Positions 16,854 to 24,677 of a DNA stretch of 40,575 nucleotides are shown piece after piece. The translations under genes were made by a program, and so were the position numbers. Position 1 is the first letter of the stretch. Every line of letters starts with the position of its first letter. The notes under the pieces were generated by a model. That model saw only the letters and a program-made list of their open reading frames with translations, did no database searches and had not been told where the DNA came from. This DNA comes from RGIG4576 sp964536025 (GTDB lineage Bacteria > Bacteroidota > Bacteroidia > Bacteroidales > Muribaculaceae): NCBI GenBank assembly GCA_964536025.1, contig CAZHXA010000020.1, forward strand, positions 1 through 40,575, in the 5' to 3' direction.

Positions 16854-17189
16854 TTACATTGCAACTTTTTGAGTTACATTGCCCACTTTAACGATATAAA
16901 TACCTCGAGAATTGATTTTGAGCATTGATGTGCCTGCATTTAGCTCGGCTTGTGAGATGAGTTGTCCAAGAATGGTAAATACTTTTACTTGTCCTTTTTG
17001 TTGTAGCTTGACAATAATATTGCCGTTTTTGTTATATATTTCAACTCCTTCAGTGTTTAATCGTGATTCAGGATTTTGAGATTGCATGGTTTCGGTAGAT
17101 ACTTCTTTCCATTGTGTTTGGGCGAAGCTTTTATTGACAAAACTCATGCTTGCCAATATAAATAGTGCCGATGTGAACAATTTCTTCAT
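16854..17189 (-). CDS. Mini secreted protein made of a signal peptide and a type IX-like C-terminal tail
   Basis: This is a 111-residue protein with a signal peptide (MKKLFTSALFILASMSFVNK, then SFAQ), ~30 linker residues, and a ~70-residue beta domain (GVEIYNKNGNIIVKLQQ, KVFTILGQLISQAEL, GIYIVKVGN, QKVAM). That domain has the layout of the Por/T9SS sorting tail also seen on the BspA-like protein at 2-1561. Normally the tail is attached to a large passenger; here almost no passenger exists. It may be a remnant or a genuine tail-only protein. The ATG at 17187-17189 is preferred over the in-frame start at 17201 because it lies 22 bases after a promoter box. ilvE follows. Confidence 0.75.
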   Translation of the reverse strand: MKKLFTSALFILASMSFVNKSFAQTQWKEVSTETMQSQNPESRLNTEGVEIYNKNGNIIVKLQQKGQVKVFTILGQLISQAELNAGTSMLKINSRGIYIVKVGNVTQKVAM

Positions 17190-17210
17190 TTTATATCCCA
17201 AATATTTCTA

Positions 17211-17218
17211 CAAATATA
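17211..17218 (-). promoter_or_regulatory. -7 box of the mini tail protein/ilvE unit
   Basis: The minus strand reads TATATTTG, 22 bases before the ATG. A near-match to the -33 TTTG (CTTG on the minus strand) lies at 17241-17244, spaced 22 bases. Confidence 0.6.
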
Positions 17219-17326
17219 CTGAAAAACTTTATGATAATAACAAGTTGTGACCTTTTTTGTCGTTTGTTGTAAATAATTTATATTAATTTAAAACCTTTTT
17301 GTCTGTTTTGTGACTTAAAAGGGTGA

Positions 17327-17644
17327 TTAATCGTCAAATGGATATTTTCTACGTGGATTTTTGGGAAACCAACCTTTATGTACGCGTTCTTGTTGTTCAA
17401 AAATTTCGAGAATACTCCAAAAAGAGGAAAATGCAGTGACTCCGAGTAATGCCGAAAATAAAATATTTTCAACAATCAGTGTTAATGCTCCACATAGTAA
17501 ACCTAATAGTAAAAATGCCCACCAACATCGTGTGCCAAAGTAGTATTCACCTCTTATTACGATAGGGTGGAATAAACCTATTATAAGGAAAGTGTTGATT
17601 CCTATTACGAGACCTAATAGATTGTGTTGTTCAAGAAATTCCAT
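17327..17644 (-). CDS. DUF4491 small membrane protein
   Basis: This is a 105-residue protein with three predicted membrane helices (LGLVIGINTFLIIGLFHPIV, WWAFLLLGLLCGALTLIV and ALLGVTAFSSFWSILEIF). The strongly conserved end EQQERVHKGWFPKNPRRKYP and the internal GEYYFGTRCWW identify DUF4491, an uncharacterised family common in Bacteroidetes. The role is unknown. It starts 32 bases after the PAP2 gene stop on the same strand and has no promoter box of its own, so the two are probably co-transcribed. Confidence 0.87.
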   Translation of the reverse strand: MEFLEQHNLLGLVIGINTFLIIGLFHPIVIRGEYYFGTRCWWAFLLLGLLCGALTLIVENILFSALLGVTAFSSFWSILEIFEQQERVHKGWFPKNPRRKYPFDD

Positions 17645-17676
17645 AAGAGAATGTTTTTTTGTTAAGATTATTATTG

Positions 17677-18447
17677 CTAAAAAATAACAGCCATATTTAT
17701 GCCATAGCTTTTATCGAAACTGTTGAATGTGGGTATGGCAACTAATTTTGTGTTGCTTGAATTTATTTTGAAAAGTTGTTTTTCGAGAGGTAATAACCAA
17801 TAACCTATGCGAGCACTCAAAATTCCTATACCGGCACCGCCTATTACGTCGCTAAACCAATGTCTATTGTTGTAAAGTCTTAAAAAAGCAGTACTCGTGG
17901 CAATGGTGTATCCGGCGACTCCCCACAAATTGCCGTAATTCACTCTCATCTGCTCTGCACCAAGAAAAGCTGTTGCTACATGACCCGATGGAAATGAATG
18001 GTTGTCGCTTCCGTCGGGACGTGTGCGATGCGTTATGTGTTTAATGCCTTGAGTAAGTATATATACTGAAGCAAATGATGTGGTTGTGAGTAAAATGCGG
18101 TCGCGTGTGTCATACGGGCTATTAACTCTGGAAAAATGTAAGGCGAAATTGGCTATCGAAGGCGTAAAACGCAACCAATTGTCAATTTTTATACGTTTGT
18201 GGCTACCTCTTAATTCAATCATGTTATTACTAATGGATTTGTCTAAATCCTTCGTGGGAGAAAAAAACAAACCACTAGCCCCGGCGACTATAAGTATGCC
18301 GGGTGCGATTAATTGTTTTGCTTTGAATGTATTTTGCTTTTCCTTTTTGGATGATGTAATACTATCGTTTCTCTCGTCGGCTTTTATTGAGGGAGAAATG
18401 ATAAAAAGTATTGCAATAACCATTAGGATTACTTTTCTTATTATCAT
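17677..18447 (-). CDS. PAP2-superfamily membrane phosphatase
   Basis: This is a 256-residue protein with a signal peptide and the three PAP2 phosphatase motifs: KHITHRTRP, PSGH (in NHSFPSGHVATAFL) and RLYNNRHWFSDVIGG. Such enzymes dephosphorylate lipid phosphates such as undecaprenyl pyrophosphate, phosphatidylglycerophosphate or lipid A; the substrate here is open. The start is uncertain. ATG 18447 gives a normal signal peptide (MIIRKVILMVIAILF) but leaves almost no leader after the -7 box at 18455-18462. The ATG at 18423 would give a leader of normal length but a signal peptide without positive charge. DUF4491 follows. Confidence 0.88.
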   Translation of the reverse strand: MIIRKVILMVIAILFIISPSIKADERNDSITSSKKEKQNTFKAKQLIAPGILIVAGASGLFFSPTKDLDKSISNNMIELRGSHKRIKIDNWLRFTPSIANFALHFSRVNSPYDTRDRILLTTTSFASVYILTQGIKHITHRTRPDGSDNHSFPSGHVATAFLGAEQMRVNYGNLWGVAGYTIATSTAFLRLYNNRHWFSDVIGGAGIGILSARIGYWLLPLEKQLFKINSSNTKLVAIPTFNSFDKSYGINMAVIF

Positions 18448-18454
18448 AGTGGTG

Positions 18455-18462
18455 CAAACTTA
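18455..18462 (-). promoter_or_regulatory. -7 box of the PAP2 gene
   Basis: The minus strand reads TAAGTTTG only eight bases before the annotated ATG, so the transcript would be nearly leaderless if both the box and the start are right. Confidence 0.5.
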
Positions 18463-18533
18463 GTAAAAAAACTTCGTTTTTTAGTTATGAACCTTATGAA
18501 TTTAAGGAAAGATATGTGTATTGAGTACAATGT

Positions 18534-18572
18534 AAAAAAAAGAATAGAGGATGCCTCACGCACCCTCTATTC
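18534..18572 (-). terminator. Terminator of the FadL-type gene
   Basis: GAATAGAGG (18542-18550) pairs with CCTCTATTC (18564-18572), with an inner TGC/GCA pair, and the minus strand continues into T8. Confidence 0.88.
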
Positions 18573-18605
18573 CGTTTGATAGTAATATCTCTCAATTTTT
18601 GTTGT

Positions 18606-20015
18606 TTAGAATTTGATGTCAAAACTTAATCCGAATACATCGTTTTTGCGTGTGTAAATGTCGCTCATGCCTGCAACAGCTCCTTCAACGGTGTGGTCGT
18701 TGTAGAATGAGTGCATATAACCGAAGTTTAGCTTCATGCGTTCGTTGAATTTGTAAGCACCACCGATACATGTAGCAGTAGAGCTTATGTTGAAACTGAT
18801 GTCACTCATGTCGGAATCTTTGAATCCGTATTGAGTGCGTTGTGCACCTACAGAGAAGAGCCATTTGTCGTTGAAGTCATATTCAAGACCGAGATTTGCT
18901 TCCCAAGTATTGTCACCATCGACCATTAGGGTTTTGTCTCCGCTTTTTGCATCTTTATCCCAATAGTAATGGAATCCTGCTGAAACGCGAACTGATGGTA
19001 ATATTGAATATTGTACACCTGCGGTAAGTATAGCTGGAATGTCAAAACGAACTTTCTTTCCATTGGCATAAGTTGGAAGAAGAGCATCAACATTGGCACT
19101 GTTGTTGGATTCGTTTTCTAAGTTTATTTTTGTGCGAAATTCATACTTCGCTGCAATGTTTAGTCTGCCAAGATTTACGTCAACGCCAATAATAGGAGTT
19201 ACTCCAAGACCGTCTTGCGAGCAGTCAAGTTGGTAATCGCTCATCATGATTGCTGCTGTTCCTGCTTTGGTTGCCGCAGCTTGGTATTGTTGAGCTAAGT
19301 CGGTTGCTCCTGCTGCTATCGCTTGTTGTGCCGCTGTCGCTGCTTGTTGTGCTAGCGTAGAGTAGTAGTTCGCTCTATTACCGCCAATTTCAATGTCGGT
19401 AATAGCTCCTGTATATGAGCAGTTGGCAAGAACTCCTCTAACACCTGTAAAGAAAGATATATTGCGATTAATCTTATATGTACCACCTATTTGTAGACCA
19501 TATATATATTGTTCTCCTGTAAGGGATTGTTTTAATGAGTAGGGAAGATTTTCTCCTAATGAGCTACCTAATTGATAACCAACCATTTTGTCAAACATGG
19601 GAAGACCCTCTTTGAATTCGCATTTTCCGCCTCCACCGCCAATAGCAAATTGTGCCGATGCAGTCCATTTGTCGTTAAATACATAAACAGCTTGAAAAGA
19701 CGGTATTACCGGGGCTGTTGATTTTCCTTCAAAGTATTTGATTCCGTCTTCGTCTCCACTTAATTTGTATGGAGCGAAATTGGATGTAATTTGACGTTTT
19801 TGTAATGCTGCTTGCCAACTAAGAGAAAGGTGGAAGCCTTTTTCTAAAAAAGCTGTACCTGCAGGGTTGGTGTAAACTCCATCGATTGCAATCACTGCAT
19901 CGCGAGCCGGATTACGTAAGAATGCCGCATTTTGATTGGTGTTTGTTAAAAGACCACCGGCATAAGAATTTAGTGCTACAGCTGTAGCACACATTGCTAA
20001 TAAGATTCTATTCAT
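18606..20015 (-). CDS. OmpP1/FadL/TodX-family outer-membrane transport protein
   Basis: This is a 469-residue beta-barrel with a signal peptide ending in NSYAGG. The FadL-type N-terminal plug follows: LLTNTNQNAAFLRNPARDA and DGVYTNPAGTAFLEKGFHLS. Alternating amphipathic strands run to a terminal aromatic (GLSFDIKF). FadL relatives take up long-chain fatty acids or other hydrophobic compounds by lateral diffusion. An unusual Ala/Gln-rich helical stretch (LAQQAATAAQQAIAAGATD and on to GTAAIMM, about residues 215-255) lies in a loop. It is monocistronic with its own promoter and terminator, divergent from the ABC-F gene. Confidence 0.87.
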   Translation of the reverse strand: MNRILLAMCATAVALNSYAGGLLTNTNQNAAFLRNPARDAVIAIDGVYTNPAGTAFLEKGFHLSLSWQAALQKRQITSNFAPYKLSGDEDGIKYFEGKSTAPVIPSFQAVYVFNDKWTASAQFAIGGGGGKCEFKEGLPMFDKMVGYQLGSSLGENLPYSLKQSLTGEQYIYGLQIGGTYKINRNISFFTGVRGVLANCSYTGAITDIEIGGNRANYYSTLAQQAATAAQQAIAAGATDLAQQYQAAATKAGTAAIMMSDYQLDCSQDGLGVTPIIGVDVNLGRLNIAAKYEFRTKINLENESNNSANVDALLPTYANGKKVRFDIPAILTAGVQYSILPSVRVSAGFHYYWDKDAKSGDKTLMVDGDNTWEANLGLEYDFNDKWLFSVGAQRTQYGFKDSDMSDISFNISSTATCIGGAYKFNERMKLNFGYMHSFYNDHTVEGAVAGMSDIYTRKNDVFGLSFDIKF

Positions 20016-20041
20016 AAATTATTCATTTGTAAAAAACGTTG

Positions 20042-20049
20042 CAAAGATA
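20042..20049 (-). promoter_or_regulatory. -7 box of the FadL-type gene
   Basis: The minus strand reads TATCTTTG, 27 bases before the ATG. Confidence 0.65.
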
Positions 20050-20268
20050 TGCATTAAGATGGGAATGAACATTATCATTTTACATTTATTAAAATTTATT
20101 AACCATATCGGTTTTTCTGATTAATTGTTCTAAAAGTCGGAAAACGGTATATTTTATTTAAAAAATTAACATATATAATGTTAAAACGTTAAGCTTTATA
20201 AAGAATTTTATAACACTTGTTTTATTATTAATAATAAGGTTGATATATTATATGTGGAATTAAATTTG

Positions 20269-20276
20269 TAACTTTG
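20269..20276 (+). promoter_or_regulatory. -7 box of the ABC-F/Dabb unit
   Basis: TAACTTTG lies 19 bases before the ABC-F start codon. Confidence 0.65.
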
Positions 20277-20295
20277 CAAGTGTAAATAAAAAGAT

Positions 20296-21915
20296 ATGAT
20301 TTCAGTAGCTAATTTAGGAATTCAATTTGGTAAAAGAGTATTGTTTCAAGATGTGAATATAAAGTTCACATCGGGCAATTGTTATGGTATTATCGGTGCA
20401 AACGGTGCCGGAAAGAGTACATTGATGCGAATATTGAGTGGAGAGTTAAATCCTACTCATGGAACTGTGTCACAAGGTCCCGGAGAGCGAATGAGTGTTT
20501 TAAGTCAGGACCACTTTGCATTCGATGAATTCACTGTATTGGATACAGTGCTTCAAGGTCACACTACTTTGTGGGCTGTAATGAAAGAAAAGGAAGAATT
20601 ATATGCCAAACCCGATTTCAGTGATGAAGATGGTATTCGTGCTTCTGAATTGGAAGAAAAATTCGCCGAAATGGAAGGATGGAATGCCGAAAGCGATGCT
20701 GCAGCGTTGTTGAGCGGTTTGGGAATAAAAGAAGAAAAGCACTATATGCTCATGAAAGACATGAGTGCCAAAGAAAAAGTTCGTGTGCTTCTTGCAAAAG
20801 CCCTTTTCGGTCATCCTGATAATTTGCTTCTTGATGAGCCTACCAATGACCTTGACCTTGATACAGTGAGCTGGCTTGAAGATTATTTGTCAAAGTGTGA
20901 AGATACGACAGTGCTTGTAGTCTCTCACGACCGTCACTTCCTTGATGCAATATCAACACATACATTGGATATTGATTATAACAAGGTTACATTGTTTGCC
21001 GGTAATTACAGCTTCTGGTATCATTCAAGCCAATTGGCATTACGCCAACAACAACAAGCTAATAAGAAAGCAGAAGAAAAGAAAAAAGAATTGCAAGAAT
21101 TTATCCGTCGATTCAGTGCAAACGTTGCTAAATCCAAGCAAACAACAAGTCGTAAGAAGATGCTTGAAAAACTTAATGTTGAAGAAATTCAGCCATCTTC
21201 ACGCCGTTATCCAGGTATTATTTTCACTCCAAGTCGTGAGCCGGGAAACAAAATATTGGAATTGCATGGCTTGACTGCATCGGTAGAAGGGGAAATTTTG
21301 TTTAAGGATTTAAATCTTACCATTGAGAAAAACGATAAGGTTGTATTCTTGAGTCGTGACCCTCGTGCGATGACTGCATTGTTTGAAATTATCAACGGAA
21401 GACGTAAACCCGATGCTGGTTCTTATGAATGGGGACAAACAATCACTACGGCATATCTTCCTCTTGATAACTCGGAGTATTTTAATACCGATATGAATCT
21501 TGTAGATTGGTTGTCGCAATATAGTGATGATACAAGTGAGATTTATATAAAAGGGTTCTTGGGCAAGATGTTGTTCTCTGGAGAAGATGTTTTGAAAAAA
21601 GCATCAGTGCTTTCGGGAGGAGAAAAGATGCGTTGTATGATTGCAAAAATGATGATGACCGATGCCAATACGTTGATTCTTGACACTCCTACCAATCACC
21701 TTGATTTGGAATCAATACAGGCTTTCAATAATACATTGCAATCGTTCAAGGGTAATATAATTATGTCATCACACGACCATGAATTTATACAAACAGTATG
21801 TAACCGCATGGTGGAATTGACACCTAACGGTATAATTGATAAAATCATGGATTATGATGATTTTATTACCGATGAAAAAGTACTTGCATTAAAAGAAAAA
21901 CTTTACGCAAAATAA
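20296..21915 (+). CDS. ybiT: ABC-F family ATPase, YbiT type
   Basis: This is a 539-residue soluble protein with two ABC ATPase domains and no membrane part, the ABC-F layout. NBD1 has Walker A GANGAGKST (residues 34-42) and Walker B LLLDEPTND. The linker is Lys/Glu/Gln-rich (LRQQQQANKKAEEKKKELQE). NBD2 has the signature VLSGGEKMRC and Walker B LILDTPTNHLD. Length and layout fit the YbiT branch. ABC-F proteins bind the ribosomal E site and modulate translation. NBD1 has a degenerate signature (MSAKEK, residues 156-161), and NBD2 lacks a normal Walker A (LSRDPRAM where GxxGxGKS is expected) and has DTP for DEP in Walker B. NBD2 may therefore not bind ATP normally. The Dabb gene follows after eight bases. 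Confidence 0.87.
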   Translation: MISVANLGIQFGKRVLFQDVNIKFTSGNCYGIIGANGAGKSTLMRILSGELNPTHGTVSQGPGERMSVLSQDHFAFDEFTVLDTVLQGHTTLWAVMKEKEELYAKPDFSDEDGIRASELEEKFAEMEGWNAESDAAALLSGLGIKEEKHYMLMKDMSAKEKVRVLLAKALFGHPDNLLLDEPTNDLDLDTVSWLEDYLSKCEDTTVLVVSHDRHFLDAISTHTLDIDYNKVTLFAGNYSFWYHSSQLALRQQQQANKKAEEKKKELQEFIRRFSANVAKSKQTTSRKKMLEKLNVEEIQPSSRRYPGIIFTPSREPGNKILELHGLTASVEGEILFKDLNLTIEKNDKVVFLSRDPRAMTALFEIINGRRKPDAGSYEWGQTITTAYLPLDNSEYFNTDMNLVDWLSQYSDDTSEIYIKGFLGKMLFSGEDVLKKASVLSGGEKMRCMIAKMMMTDANTLILDTPTNHLDLESIQAFNNTLQSFKGNIIMSSHDHEFIQTVCNRMVELTPNGIIDKIMDYDDFITDEKVLALKEKLYAK

Positions 21916-21923
21916 AAAATATT

Positions 21924-22217
21924 ATGGTTAAGCATATAGTAAGTTTTAAATTGACAGGAACTTCGGCTGAACGCAAAGAAGTGGCTTTGAAGTTTAAAGC
22001 TGCGTTGGAAGCACTACCTGAACAAATAGAAGTGTTACGTAGTATAGAAGTGGGAATTAATGAGAATCCTAATGAAACTTGGGATGTAGTTTTAACCGCA
22101 GTGGTTGATAAAATGGCTGATGTTGAAGTGTATGCAAAACATCCGGCACATGTTGCAGCTGCCGGATTGCTTGCAGGACATAAAGAAAATCGTGCTTGTG
22201 TGGATTACGAATTTTAA
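21924..22217 (+). CDS. Stress-responsive alpha/beta-barrel (Dabb) domain protein
   Basis: This is a 97-residue single-domain Dabb protein. It has the starting strand MVKHIVSFKLTG, the helix SAERKEVALKFKAALEALPEQI, the strands LRSIEVGIN and WDVVLTAVVD, and the closing segment VYAKHPAHVAAAGLL...RACVDYEF. The fold forms dimeric barrels; members range from plant stress proteins to small enzymes, and no substrate can be inferred. It starts eight bases after ybiT and is followed by a terminator, so the two form one unit. Confidence 0.88.
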   Translation: MVKHIVSFKLTGTSAERKEVALKFKAALEALPEQIEVLRSIEVGINENPNETWDVVLTAVVDKMADVEVYAKHPAHVAAAGLLAGHKENRACVDYEF

Positions 22218-22252
22218 GTTTCGCAAGGCATTTTTTTCGAAAATTATATATT

Positions 22253-22287
22253 AAAACGCTTTGATGTGTATGTCAAAGCGTTTTTTT
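22253..22287 (+). terminator. Terminator after the Dabb gene
   Basis: AAACGCTTTGA pairs with TCAAAGCGTTT around a short loop, followed by a T-run. Confidence 0.92.
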
Positions 22288-22361
22288 GTAACGCATTGAT
22301 GAAATTTAATAATTAAACAGGCATTTAAACAAAGCGTTTCGAGATTTGAAACATAATGTTT

Positions 22362-22393
22362 TTTGGAATTGCGAGTTAAGTGTATTATTTTTG
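22362..22393 (+). promoter_or_regulatory. Full-consensus promoter of udk-lptB
   Basis: TTTG at 22362-22365, a 20-base spacer and TATTTTTG at 22386-22393 fit the Bacteroidetes -33/-7 consensus exactly. The box lies 24 bases before the udk ATG and supports that start. Confidence 0.8.
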
Positions 22394-22416
22394 TAGAAAA
22401 ATATATAATATACATT

Positions 22417-23028
22417 ATGCTTATCATAGGAATAGCCGGAGGTACCGGTTCGGGAAAAACTACTGTTGTGAAAAAAATAATGGAACGCTTGCCGGAAGGC
22501 GGTGTGGGTATTATATCACAAGATTCTTACTATAAGGATTCGAGTCATGTTCCGGTAGAAGAGCGTCAGAAAATCAATTTTGATGAACCTGCGGCATTTG
22601 ATTGGGATTTATTGTTTGACCATTTGAAGCAGTTAAAAGACGGCAAGAGCATAGAGATGCCCACTTATTCATATCTTACGTGTACACGTCAAAAAGAAAC
22701 CATTCCTATGGAGCCTCATGATGTGGTTTTGGTTGAGGGTATACTTGTGCTGTCCGATGAGCGTTTGCGTAATATGATGAATGTAAAAGTATTTGTTGAT
22801 GCCGATGCCGATGAACGTCTTATTCGTGTTATAAGCCGTGATTGCATTGAGCGTGGACGTACACCGCAAATGGTGATAGATCGTTATGAAAAAGTATTGA
22901 AACCCATGCACAACATGCATATAGAGCCTGCAAAAAAGTGTGCCGACCTTATCGTTCCTCAAGGAGGACATAATGAAGTGGCTATAAATCTGTTGACCGA
23001 TTATATCAAGGGTAGGTTGAATAAGTAA
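22417..23028 (+). CDS. udk: Uridine/cytidine kinase
   Basis: This is a 203-residue P-loop kinase. Walker A is GGTGSGKTT at residues 8-16, followed by IISQDSYYKD, FDEPAAFDWDLL, the Tyr/His region PTYSYLTCTR and VLVEGILVLSDERL. The Arg-rich lid is RVISRDCIERGRTPQMV. It phosphorylates uridine and cytidine to UMP and CMP in pyrimidine salvage. The ATG at 22417 follows the promoter at normal distance; the frame upstream to a TTG at 22363 would run through the promoter and is rejected. lptB follows after 18 bases. Confidence 0.94.
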   Translation: MLIIGIAGGTGSGKTTVVKKIMERLPEGGVGIISQDSYYKDSSHVPVEERQKINFDEPAAFDWDLLFDHLKQLKDGKSIEMPTYSYLTCTRQKETIPMEPHDVVLVEGILVLSDERLRNMMNVKVFVDADADERLIRVISRDCIERGRTPQMVIDRYEKVLKPMHNMHIEPAKKCADLIVPQGGHNEVAINLLTDYIKGRLNK

Positions 23029-23046
23029 AATTGTTATAGAATAGAA

Positions 23047-23901
23047 ATGAAAATAAGAATTCCTATTATAAGTGGTTTGTGCGATCGATTTTCAAAGAAA
23101 AATGAGCCTGAAGAAAATATTGAATCGGTAATCGACGAGGAAATTTTTGAAGATGACGGTCAAATGGTGCTTCGTACCGATAATTTGGTGAAAAAATATC
23201 GCCAACGCACCGTTGTGAACCATGTGTCGATAAATGTTAAGCAAGGTGAGATTGTTGGTTTGTTAGGTCCTAACGGAGCAGGAAAAACCACAACATTTTA
23301 TATGACAACCGGACTGGTTACGCCTAATGAAGGACGTATCTACTTAAATAATCACGACATTACCAAATATCCGGTGTATAAGCGTGCTAAGTGTGGTATA
23401 GGCTATCTTGCTCAAGAGGCTTCGGTATTTCGCAAATTAAGTGTGGAAGACAATATACGCACAATTTTGGAAATGGGTACCATGACTCCCGAAGAGCAAA
23501 AAGAAAAATTGGAAAGTTTGCTTGCCGAGTTTCACTTGAATCATGTAAGAAAGAATCTTGGAGATCAATTATCGGGTGGTGAGCGACGTCGTACCGAGAT
23601 AGCTCGTTGTCTTGCGATTAATCCTAAATTCATCATGCTTGATGAACCGTTTGCAGGTGTAGACCCTATTGCCGTCGAGGATATTCAATCTATTGTTTAT
23701 AAATTGAAATCCAAAAATATAGGTATTCTTATAACTGACCATAATGCCCCCGAAACATTAAATATCACCGATAGAGCTTATTTACTTTTTGAGGGAAAAA
23801 TTTTGTTTCAAGGCACTTCGGAAGAGCTTGCGGCAAATCCGATTGTTCGTGAAAAGTATTTGGGCCGTAACTTTATCTTTAACCGTAAAAAATTTGATTA
23901 A
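23047..23901 (+). CDS. lptB: LPS export ABC transporter ATP-binding protein LptB
   Basis: This is a 284-residue ATPase. An acidic N-terminal extension of about 50 residues (NEPEENIESVIDEEIFEDDG) precedes a standard LptB domain: Walker A GPNGAGKTT, Q-loop AQEASVFRKLSVEDNI, signature QLSGGERRRTEIAR, Walker B FIMLDEPFAGVDP and switch His LITDHNAPETL. LptB drives lipopolysaccharide extraction with LptFG, delivering to LptD (encoded at 10276-13116). LptB proteins are usually about 240 residues, so the acidic extension is extra. It shares the udk promoter and ends at a strong terminator. Confidence 0.92.
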   Translation: MKIRIPIISGLCDRFSKKNEPEENIESVIDEEIFEDDGQMVLRTDNLVKKYRQRTVVNHVSINVKQGEIVGLLGPNGAGKTTTFYMTTGLVTPNEGRIYLNNHDITKYPVYKRAKCGIGYLAQEASVFRKLSVEDNIRTILEMGTMTPEEQKEKLESLLAEFHLNHVRKNLGDQLSGGERRRTEIARCLAINPKFIMLDEPFAGVDPIAVEDIQSIVYKLKSKNIGILITDHNAPETLNITDRAYLLFEGKILFQGTSEELAANPIVREKYLGRNFIFNRKKFD

Positions 23902-23922
23902 GTAGACTCACTTAATGATATT

Positions 23923-23969
23923 AAAAAGGCTTGATTGGTGGAATATTATACTCAATCAAGCCTTTTTTT
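23923..23969 (+). terminator. Terminator of udk-lptB
   Basis: AAAAGGCTTGATTG pairs with CAATCAAGCCTTTT around a 15-base loop, followed by T-residues. Between 23970 and 24118 nothing else is recognisable. Confidence 0.92.
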
Positions 23970-24118
23970 AGAGGAAACCATTTCAGCCATTAAACTCTCG
24001 ATATGCAATACTTTCGACATTGGCTTTTCAGATTTAACCTTTCAGTTCTCACTTTATTTGCCTTCGGCATTAGCTTCTTAGTTGAGTAGATGTATATAAT
24101 TATCGTGAATATTTTGCT

Positions 24119-24126
24119 TAACTTTG
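24119..24126 (+). promoter_or_regulatory. -7 box of the candidate non-coding RNA
   Basis: TAACTTTG, identical to the typA and ybiT boxes, lies at the head of a 350-base stretch without any open frame. Confidence 0.65.
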
Positions 24127-24131
24127 CAAGC

Positions 24132-24482
24132 AAAGTCCTACGCCGGTAGTTCTATCTTGGAGTAGAAGAATGGGAGAGTGGGATTTTAAAATATAAAAAA
24201 GGCGTTTACTACGCTTTGGTTTTGACGGTTAGAAATCCTGAAAAAAATTCAAATTGTTTGTCAAAAACAAAGCAACGTGAATGCCCGGTGGGTGTGTTAT
24301 ATGCACATCTCAAGTAACTGTACAGCCATTGGTGTACCCTTACATCTTTGGCAGTTATCGGTATTTAGGTAGTGTCATACATATCGGCGTGGGGGGTCTG
24401 CGTTGTCGTTTCGACAGACAGGGCAATTCTCAGGAGCCTCTAACCGTGAAGCGAGCATAGTTCAGGGCTTCACGGTTTTTTT
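24132..24482 (+). ncRNA. Candidate structured non-coding RNA, family not recognised
   Basis: A promoter box (24119-24126), no usable ORF, and a strong terminator (24442-24482) delimit a transcript of about 350 nt. Manual pairing finds several hairpins. AAGGCG (24199-24204) pairs with CGCTTT (24212-24217). An 8-bp stem lies at 24254-24275. GGTGTG (24291-24296) pairs with CACATC (24304-24309). A long stem spans 24315-24357 (TAACT...GCCA..GGTGTA with TACATC..TGGC.AGTTA). TGTCG-TTT-CGACA lies at 24404-24416, extended by GTC/GAC. No tmRNA CCA end, no RNase P core (ACAGAAA-type motif) and no SRP GGAAG apex are seen. The base composition is richer in G than the flanks. It lies just upstream of the foreign-looking hydrolase operon. 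Confidence 0.72.
24442..24482 (+). terminator. Terminator of the candidate non-coding RNA
   Basis: AACCGTGAAGC (24442-24452) pairs perfectly with GCTTCACGGTT (24467-24477), followed by T-residues. Confidence 0.92.
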
Positions 24483-24615
24483 ATGTTTTATATATAAAGG
24501 TGTTATTAACAGTCGATATTTTTGACCAATAAGCCAAGACTTTACCGATTTTTATTACATCATTTTAGTACTTGCGAAACTTAAGATTTAATTATATTTC
24601 CATTGTAACAATTAT

Positions 24616-24630
24616 TATGTAGATTACATA
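24616..24630. promoter_or_regulatory. Inverted repeat upstream of the M23 gene
   Basis: TATGTA-GAT-TACATA is a perfect 6-bp dyad 48 bases before the M23 start codon and could be an operator. No TAnnTTTG box is present in 24483-24677, which otherwise shows only AT-rich sequence. Confidence 0.35.
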
Positions 24631-24677
24631 GTTTAAAGTAATTTAATAATCAGTTATAACATTTAATTTAAAGACTT

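Noticed and set aside
17285..17320. Terminator after the DUF4491 gene (CCTTTT with AAAAGG)
   Set aside because: The six-base AT-rich stem with a long loop is too weak to support.
24132..24482. tmRNA, RNase P RNA or SRP RNA
   Set aside because: TTCGACAG and ACTACGCTTT resemble tmRNA fragments but occur in the wrong order. There is no tag-peptide frame, no CCA end, no RNase P core motif and no SRP apical GGAAG loop.
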